A stretch of DNA of 64,000 bases, from contig NC_058495.1 of the NCBI RefSeq assembly GCF_020382885.2, positions 18,272,127 through 18,336,126 on the forward strand. The letters are read 5' to 3'. The translations under genes and the position numbers were made by a program. This DNA comes from Scatophagus argus (taxonomy: Eukaryota; Chordata; Actinopteri; Scatophagidae). The notes under the pieces are model-generated. The model ran no database searches. It had not been told where the DNA came from and saw nothing but the letters and a program-made list of their open reading frames with translations. The first letter of the stretch is position 1. The number at the start of each line of letters is the position of its first letter. This document shows positions 56,438 through 64,000 of this stretch, piece after piece.

Positions 56438-58650
56438 CTGAAAGAGGAAAGGAGGCGTTTACATGGAGCAAGCTATATATTTACAATGAAAAAGCACTCA
56501 GCCAAGATAGAGCAAGTTAGTTGTGTTGTTACTAAGAAAACTGAAGGAGTCTGGTTGGTCTAGATTTTTGAAAGAACATTACCTCTTCGGGAGCAAAGAG
56601 AAACTAATCAGTCATACTGAACAAACACCAGAAACTATGAAAAGTATTCCTGCTGGGATTGTTTTTATTTTCACACTTAGTTCTCTTCTTCATTTTAGTT
56701 TTTAAATGATAAAAAAATATATTTAGACTGCCAGTAGATGTGTCATTATTTCAGCCTGGGTTCTAATTGTAATGTTGCGAGTGAGGGCTCATCTTTACAT
56801 GAGGACGTCCAGAACTTAACTTAAAGTCAGTCTAAATAAACAGAGAGAAATCATACATAGAATGGGAAAATAAAACATATCTAAATACCTACAGTCCCTG
56901 TTTTGTCCAAATGGTCACAATAGTGAAAAACAAACTGTCAGATTTTATTATTTCAAATGAATATACCACTACTGGACCCTTTCAAGATTTTATCTATCAG
57001 AAATCTAATACAGGTGCACTTCAAGACACACCCAGCAAGCAAACAGCTGTGGTTGTGTGATTAGGTGACTCTAGTCTCTTTAAGGCAAGCTGATAACATG
57101 CATTAAGCATAAAACATACTTGTAAAGGATTTGAAAGTAAATTCATATCCTGAAAAGTAATACATTTTTGCTAAATGATAACATTTCCCGATGTGAAATA
57201 AGATATTAAACTGTTATTATATGTGATTTTCACAGAGGAAATGAAGTGGCCTGCCATACACATGAAACACTATTAAACAGGCAGGTTGGAGACTGACAGC
57301 CCTGGTGAGACATCACGCCTATCAACAGACATGACCACACCACCTTTACTTCTGAACCAAAACCACTGTATAAACACGCTTCGGGGTGAGTCCAATCACA
57401 TGACCGCATAGACTGAAGGCCAAATTTACACACCGTGTGAAAAAGAAAACAGTAATATTCCTACTTTTGTTATACAAAATACCACAGGCATTGTATGCAG
57501 CGTGTCATCTGGTTTGACCTGTAAGACTTTTGCACAAACCGGTAACTCCACGCCTCAGAGTTTAATACTGCGCATGTTAGTGTGTCAGCAAAAATTCCCA
57601 CTGTGTCACTGTCACATTATCCATCCACAGCTGGGTCTCATAAAATGTTTCGATTCCTCTGTCATGCACTTTTCTGCATGTGCTGTGTTTTGTAACACAA
57701 CACAAATTGCAAAACAAACAGCACAACACCTCTGGGTGTGCATGGCATTGTGTAATGGGATCAGAGGGACTCCTAAAAGCAGTGTGCACCACCCAGAGAG
57801 GTTAAATGATGTGTCTTTTTCCTACAGCTGAATTCCTAAGAAAAAAAAACACCGTCTGGCAGATAGAGCCGCAGCTGATAGATGATTTCTGGTGCTTATT
57901 TAGGCCACGTTCATGAACTGCAGGACTCAGTGAAAATCACTCTACAGCAGCACTTTCCCTGTGGGATTTTTGGTTTCTTTATCTTTGTTTGCCTTTTGTT
58001 GCCCAGCCAAGGCTGACGTTACTGACTCGGTCTCTTTCGTTTTGATGTCCAACCCCCTTCCCCATATTATTGATTTACTTCTTAGAGGGATGCTGTGAGA
58101 AGCTAACCACTTTCTTTCGTTCCTCTCTTGCACCTCAGAGAGACCCAAACGTCGCACATTAAACGGCGAAGTGAACGTCACCTCATACGTCCATACGCCT
58201 CATTACGAGTTGTTAATAAGTTACTAATAAACTCGTCAACGCTGAACTCCCAGTCGTTGAACCAGCAGTGCGTCCTCTCCTACTGGACAAAGGAACACTG
58301 AGACTCTGGCTAAATGAATGTAACTTAACGTTTATTTTAAGCTAGGCTGTCAGTCCTGTGAGCGTGGAAAAACAAACGATACGGATGCTCACCACCAACT
58401 CCAAACACTTAACGCTACGTTACAAATCAGTAACAAAGACGGTGCACCTGCTCTTAACATCAGCTTTAAGAACTTTTCCCACCGGTTCAGATATTTACAT
58501 TTCGTTAGGAGACATAAAGTTCGTTTTTACCTTTTGTTTTCAAGCAGACATACAGGTAGAAGAAGGAAGGAAGGAAGGAAGGAAGCGGGAAGAAGTTTCA
58601 AAAGAAAATTGTTGTTCAGTTTTCCGCGATCGTCTAGCCTGCTGAGCTGT
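56438..58650 (-). promoter_or_regulatory. 5' intron and putative non-coding first exon of the KIAA1671-like gene
   Basis: An acceptor (CCTCTTTCAG) lies ten bases upstream of the ATG at 56427, so there is at least one upstream non-coding exon. A donor AACAAAAG/GTAAAAAC at 58531 in a CpG-containing region (about 58400-58770) is the best candidate. The intervening 2 kb is AT-rich with no recognised gene. Confidence 0.4.
58563..58585. repeat. GGAA tetranucleotide microsatellite
   Basis: About six GGAA units lie in the putative promoter/first-exon region of the KIAA1671-like gene. Such runs can bind ETS factors (inference). Confidence 0.85.
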
Positions 58651-58779
58651 TGTCACAGTGTTTTTCCCCCCCAAGTCATTCACATGAACGAGACGTCAGA
58701 CTGCTCCTACACCCAGCAGACACTCCCTCTGCCCGCCTCAGGTTTGGCCACGCTGCTCCGCGGTCAAGTCGCTTATTGA

Positions 58780-59804
58780 CAGACACAAAGATACAGGACG
58801 TGGGTGGGCTTACTTCAAAATAAAAGCGCAACAACTAGTATTCAGGAAATGTACATGTCCCGTAAGCAAGGCGTCACTAAGGTAAAGTTGAGAGAAATGC
58901 TTTGATTATTATAATTAAACAAGACAGTGTGTGCCACAGAGTCAGTACTGCATTACAAAGACAGCTGTGAAATAGAGGTGTTTGTGTTCATGGTGTAGCT
59001 GGCCTGATAAGTTGGCAACAAACAATCTCCAGTTAACGGGGACCCACTGATACACTACAGTGTTTTCTCCACTTGTGTTGCTTTTGTTTTGCACAGGGAA
59101 AGTGGCTGGGCAGATTTAAAAAAATGAAGAAAAATGAAAGAAGAAGAAGAAGGTTAAAATGAATGAAAGATGTATCACAAGTGAAAGGGTGAAAAGTTGT
59201 TCATTTTTGCAAGGGAAATAATGGATGTACTTTAAATGTTTTGCACGCTGGTGTCTTGAGTCATTCACTGTTTACCACATCTATCAAGCCATCATATTGT
59301 TAAGTTTCAGTATAACTGAACAACTACCAAATTGACTAAAAAAAATTAATTCTCTGGGGCCCAAGGACAATGAACAGAAATTAATCTAACGTGAGCAATC
59401 AATCCAGGCACTTCTACAACACTTACTAATAAAATCAGTGAGTGGACTGAAGTGAACCATAATTTTGGATTACAGCAGAATTTTAAGTATGGAAAGTTTT
59501 ACGGTGCGCTCTATTATTTTGACATCTCACCGGAAATGCTTTGTAAATCTAATGCACCTTCACTGAAGTATGCCGTTCAATTGACTGGATTAACAGGTTC
59601 TGACTCGGGCGAAAGTCGCCTCGCACAAAGTGAACAGGAACAGGACCCACGCAGCTCTCACTGTTTGGAGATCACTGGGACTTTGTGAGGCACCTAACCA
59701 GCAGGACGTTTCCATCAGCTCTCACACAGCAAACACTCCTTTGCATAACACCTGGGACTCTACAGCGTAAATTTGCGTTGCATGTGCATCAGGGCAGGAA
59801 ACAC

Positions 59805-59838
<34 letters not shown>

Positions 59839-60640
59839 CACACACACACACAAAAGTGAAATGATCTTTCACATTCAGCCAACCTGAGACACAAATCTCA
59901 GTCCTGAGTTAGTGGTTTGCAAATGTCTTCCAAATCATCTAATATAGGAGCAGATCTACTAAACTATCTAAACTGCATATCTACAGTGAAATTTAACTAA
60001 TCAGATTTACTTAAGTAGGCCCACTGTACACCACTGCAGATCTGAGGTAGGCCTGCTTGTACTTTAGTATTTTGTTTTGGTGCCACTTTCTCCTTCTACT
60101 CCTCTACATTTCAGAGGGAAATATTGCAGTTACTTTTCAGTTGCTTACTTCTCAGTTATTTTAGCCTACAAATTAACACCATTTTTCAAATAGCTGCATA
60201 CCCAACAGTAGAAACAAGTACAGTAGTTTAACCAATTAGCAAACTGGCAGAAAAAATCAGCTTCACAACTATGACGATTTGCTGCTTTTCCTTTTAATTG
60301 GTTAAATAGATGAAAATAATTAAACTAGTTTCAGTCCTATGCAAAAGTATTTAAATATTAGCTCCACCTCAACCAACTGCAACTGTAAAATCCTTCTTGT
60401 GTATTAATGCATGAGTAATAATAATCTAATGATATATAATAGTATAATAGTCACAGGGGACATTTTTCTGCATTGAGTAAGCATACATATATGTATAAAT
60501 ACATACATATATATGCATAATTGTATACGAAATTATACTTCATTACAGTATTTTTACTTTGTGATATTTACATTTACATTGTTACTTAGACTGGTAGTAG
60601 TAGTTACAGTAACAGTAGTATTACAAGTTTGAATAAATTT
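58780..60640. other. Intergenic region between divergent KIAA1671-like and unc119b genes
   Basis: AT-rich DNA with a long CA microsatellite at 59804-59852. No gene is seen. Confidence 0.6.
59804..59852. repeat. CA dinucleotide microsatellite
   Basis: About 24 CA units with one CG interruption. Confidence 0.95.
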
Positions 60641-60670
60641 GGTCCCATTTCAGCTTTTCGGGGTTGTCCA

Positions 60671-60684
60671 CCGCCCCCTGCTGG
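60671..60684 (-). promoter_or_regulatory. CTCF-type motif upstream of unc119b
   Basis: The minus strand reads CCAGCAGGGGGCGG, a near-perfect match to the core CTCF consensus. It is about 220 bp upstream of the unc119b start codon, at the border between two divergent genes. Confidence 0.6.
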
Positions 60685-60818
60685 ACGTTTCGAGGAAGCA
60701 CTTCACATCCTCCTCGGGCTCACAGGACGAGTTGTCATGGCAACTGTACAGCATGTGCTTACAAAAACAAGAGCTTGACCGTTCACCGACACTTCTGTCG
60801 ACGTTCGACATCTACGAC

Positions 60819-60826
60819 GCCATCTT
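60819..60826 (+). promoter_or_regulatory. unc119b: YY1-like site in the unc119b 5' region
   Basis: GCCATCTT, the reverse of the YY1 core AAGATGGC, lies about 75 nt upstream of the ATG. In many housekeeping promoters this motif sits just downstream of the transcription start. Confidence 0.4.
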
Positions 60827-60900
60827 CTTCTTCTAGCACTAAGCAGAGAGTTAAACCGACCATACTCGCTTAAACAGAGGGAGGCCGAGGAGAGTCAAGG

Positions 60901-63812
60901 ATGAGCGGAGCCAAAGCCCGCAGCGACGCGCCTGTTGCTGAAAATGTCTCCGGCGGCGGGCACAGCACTGCGGCTCCTCCGCGGGATCGCAAGCCCGGCG
61001 GAGGAGTTCTGAAGAGGCTCAAGTCCCGGAGGAGCCAGGTGGACAGCAGGCCCGTCACGGAGGAAGACCTGCGGACACAGAATGGACACATCACGCCGGA
61101 GGATGTGTTGGGACTGCGGGTGGCTACGCGAGGTTTTAGTCTTTTTCCTATAATGTCTCATGTTTACGTGAACCTATGATGAATGTGCTGCCTTTGCTAT
61201 ATCTGAATGTAATGTAAGCGAGTCTCTACAACCTACAGAATACATTACTGAAAATCTACACATTACGTAGACCTGGAGTAAAAATAGAGCAAATGACGTC
61301 CAGTTATTGAGGAGGATTACAAGGCTGGAATCTGTTAGAATTACCTGAGGAGATACATGGCAGCACTTACAATTGTCAGACGTCATTAGTCAATACTTGA
61401 CTCATGGAAAAACCGATGTTTGTATTTTAAGCAGCTGAACAGACGCTGGCGGTGTATTAATGGGAGGCTATTGTGACATAAAGGTTGTGTTGGTGCCACT
61501 TTAATTGATCTAAGATTCTACTATGACAACAAACATAAAAAAATGACCTCATGGAGCAGTAGTGTTACATCATGGGCAGGACTGACAAAGAAGACCCTGT
61601 GTTTGATCAATTCAATCACAACAAACAAAAAAAATGACAACATGGTATATTCTCGTCAGTGTTGAAGCCCTGCATTTACAGCTGCTGAGGGGAACATATG
61701 ACATTTGAAAGGAAATTAAATTGTAAGTGTGGCTTGGAAATCATTTGAATGTTCCTGACTCCTGTCTGTCATTGTTGCAGGGTACCTCTGCAAACCTGAG
61801 GACAATATTTATAACATCGACTTTGTACGTTTTAAGATCAGAGACCTGGAGACCAACACCGTCCTGTTTGAGATTGCCAAACCCCCACATACAGGTACTG
61901 TGCACGAGCTCCCTCCTTGTTCTGTTTTATTTTAGCATTTGTTCTCTGATGCAAATGAAGCAGCTGGCTGTGAAGTGTCTGGCTTCTGAGCACTTAAAAA
62001 TGAATGCGCTGACCCTGCCGGCAGCTTGTTCTCGTTATTATCTTCAAATGAATGTGAAATCAATGAAACATGGTCCTCAGTGTGAATTACTCCAATGTCT
62101 CTCGATCCTGTCTTGTGGGTCTCAGAGGACGATGAAGAGAACAGAGAGGCAGACGCCAGCACAGGCCGATTTGTACGCTACCAGTTCACCCCAGCCTTCC
62201 TGAGACTGAGGACCGTGGGAGCGACGTGAGTGACTCACACATCACCGACAGACGCATTCACCTCTTCCATATACAAACAGCGAGTGCAGTATTGCTTCCA
62301 TCAACTACACAATCCTTGAACCAGTGCTTTATGACCTTAATAACATTTTCATTCAATAATTCCCCTCCCTCTGTGTTATCCTGTGTTAATAAGGGTGGAG
62401 TTCACAGTTGGAAACCGGCCTCTGAACAACTTCCGCATGATCGAGAGACACTACTTTCGCGATCACCTGCTGAAGAGCTTTGACTTTGACTTTGGCTTCT
62501 GTATCCCAAACAGCCGGAACACCTGTGAGCACATCTATGAGTTCCCTCAGCTATCTGAGAGCCTGGGTGAGTCATCGTTTCCATTATGAGTTAAATATGA
62601 CTTTGTGAACAAAAATATTACATATGCGTGGGTTTCGTCCGGGTGCTCCGGTCTCCCCTACCATCAAAACATGTGCCTTAAGGTGGCTGCTCACTGTTCC
62701 TCAGTGGTGATTTAAACACAGAGAAGTTTCACTACGTTGTACACAGTATGATTGCATATAATGTATTCTTCTTGTTAATTAGTGTTACAGTTTCCAGATG
62801 TTGGCTAGCCATGTGACATTTTGAACTTTTGTCTTTTGTTTTAAGATTTCACCCAAAGTATTTCCCCATATCATGAAAGTTATGCCCCTCCCTGACACAT
62901 GTGGCAGTATGCATTCATATCGGTGTCTGTTTATCTGACTTTGTGCAGACATTTTTGCGTATACAATAACCTTTTAACAATAAGTTTCAGCTCTGATTCG
63001 AATTTGGAGCACCTTGCTGCATCTGAAAGGATCTTCTCAGGTTGTGTACAGTACAATGACACTGTAAAACATGGAGAGCAAAATCCTTGTCCGGCGTGAA
63101 ATGCATTGTAAAGCTCAGCTTACGTCACAATGAGGAGTCAGAGAGAGCCAAATCAAGGGAGTATTTTCTTCCTTGTTATCCGTTCAATTATATCTGCAAT
63201 GAGCCCACCGCCAAGACGTGTCCCTCTGCTGCTGTTCAGCAAGGAAACACTGCAGCACAAGCTGAAACCTCATCCTAAAATATCTGACTTTGAAGCATAC
63301 TGACTTCATTTGTTTTTTTGCGTAGAACAAAATTTGGTCCTCTGTGTTTGTTTCAAGGCCAAAACAGGATGAAACAGAGGGATGATTTCAACGACCAATA
63401 ACCCTTTCAGTCAAAGCTACGTACTCCAGTGCATTGATAGCATATTCAGCAGCACTGGTTGTGTTGTGATCTCACTGTTATTACTGGAGGGGAAGTATCT
63501 GCAATGCTGCCCCCAAACCAAAGCTCTGCCCCCTGAGCAACAGAGCCACTTAAAGCCATTTCAATAGCTTTATCAAAAATACTGACCAAATAAGTTCATG
63601 TATTTTTAGCTTTCATGCCGTTAGTTCTAATTGCTTCAGTATTTTAAAAACAAAACTCTGCTTGAGTCGATGACGTGCGTGTGTTTTACTGTTTTTCAGT
63701 CCGTCAGATGGTGGAGTGTCCTTATGAGACCCGGTCAGACAGCTTCTATTTCGTCGACAACAGACTGGTCATGCACAACAAGGCAGACTATGCTTATAAT
63801 GGAGGACAGTGA
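60901..63812 (+). CDS. unc119b: UNC119B lipid-binding chaperone, complete, five exons
   Basis: UNC119 proteins bind N-myristoylated cargo (for example NPHP3 or transducin alpha) in a beta-sandwich pocket and release it in cilia through ARL3-GTP (family knowledge). Coding exons 60901-61132, 61781-61894, 62126-62225, 62394-62566 and 63700-63812 join in frame to 243 residues. A Gly/Ser/basic N-terminal region precedes ITPEDVLGL. The core matches UNC119 throughout: [65 protein letters not shown] and [12 protein letters not shown]. The end, ADYAYNGGQ, is that of UNC119B rather than UNC119A. UNC119B and CIT are near each other on human 12q24, which supports orthology. Confidence 0.95.
61133..61780. 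other. unc119b intron 1, no gene
   Basis: AT-rich intron with a normal donor (G/GTTTTAG) and acceptor (TTGTTGCAG). Nothing else recognised. Confidence 0.7.
62567..63699. other. unc119b intron 4, no gene
   Basis: A 1.1-kb intron ending in a good polypyrimidine tract and TTTTTCAG. No exon, RNA gene or repeat recognised. Confidence 0.7.
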
Positions 63813-64000
63813 TATCTGCCTGCTAGCATGCAAACTCGCACACAAACATGTGCATGCACACACGTACTCACATTTATAGATATACATATACACACATGCA
63901 TGCACATGGCTGAACATACACATACACTTGGCTCACCCATACATGCACAAGCAGCTACAGACGATTGCCGCTTGTGTTTGCGAGGAGTTGTTATTCACTG
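63813..64000 (+). other. unc119b: unc119b 3' UTR, beginning
   Basis: Sequence after the TGA at 63810-63812 is rich in CA and ACAT short repeats. No AATAAA occurs before the window ends, so the UTR continues beyond it. Confidence 0.6.

Overview
This is nuclear DNA of a vertebrate, almost certainly a ray-finned (teleost) fish. Compact spliced genes have GT-AG introns, proteins are close to but distinct from mammalian orthologues, CA-repeats are frequent, and there is a degenerate Tc1-like element of the type common in fish. I rebuilt four protein-coding genes exon by exon. All four reading frames close exactly (CDS lengths divisible by three, splice phases matching at every junction). Family and orthologue names come from recalled family knowledge, not from a database search.

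Layout. (1) 1-3139: downstream of citron, holding its 3' UTR and unassigned sequence. (2) 3140-36060, minus: citron Rho-interacting kinase (cit), 47 coding exons, 2113 residues: kinase, long coiled coil, C1 zinc finger, PH, CNH, basic tail and a PDZ-ligand C-terminus encoded by a 24-nt last exon. A 5' non-coding exon and a cell-cycle type promoter (CDE/CHR plus CCAAT boxes) lie at 36060-36570. (3) 37372-38514, minus: a beta-B1-type crystallin with five coding exons, 245 residues and an unusual Pro/Ala/Asn-rich C-terminal arm. (4) 38.9-41.7 kb: intergenic, with a Tc1-like remnant at about 40.2-40.65 kb. (5) 41759-56427, minus: a KIAA1671-type protein (tankyrase-binding-protein C-terminal family), eight coding exons and 1378 residues, with a giant exon carrying a 30-bp coding minisatellite that should form a single alpha-helix. 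A separate phase-compatible first exon at 47486-47773 suggests a short isoform of about 352 residues. (6) 58.6-60.9 kb: a divergent promoter region with a strong CTCF-type motif. (7) 60901-63812, plus: unc119b, five exons, 243 residues, a chaperone for lipid-modified ciliary cargo.

The genes do not form one pathway. Citron acts in cytokinesis and at synapses, the crystallin in lens, the KIAA1671-like protein is poorly characterised, and UNC119B traffics myristoylated proteins to cilia. The arrangement is informative: cit and unc119b are neighbours on human 12q24, whereas KIAA1671 and beta-crystallins lie on human 22q, so the window appears to keep an ancestral 12q-22q linkage.

I found no RNA genes, CRISPR arrays, viral genes or wholly novel system. 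The observations worth following are isoform structure, unusual protein tails, the coding minisatellite and regulatory motifs.
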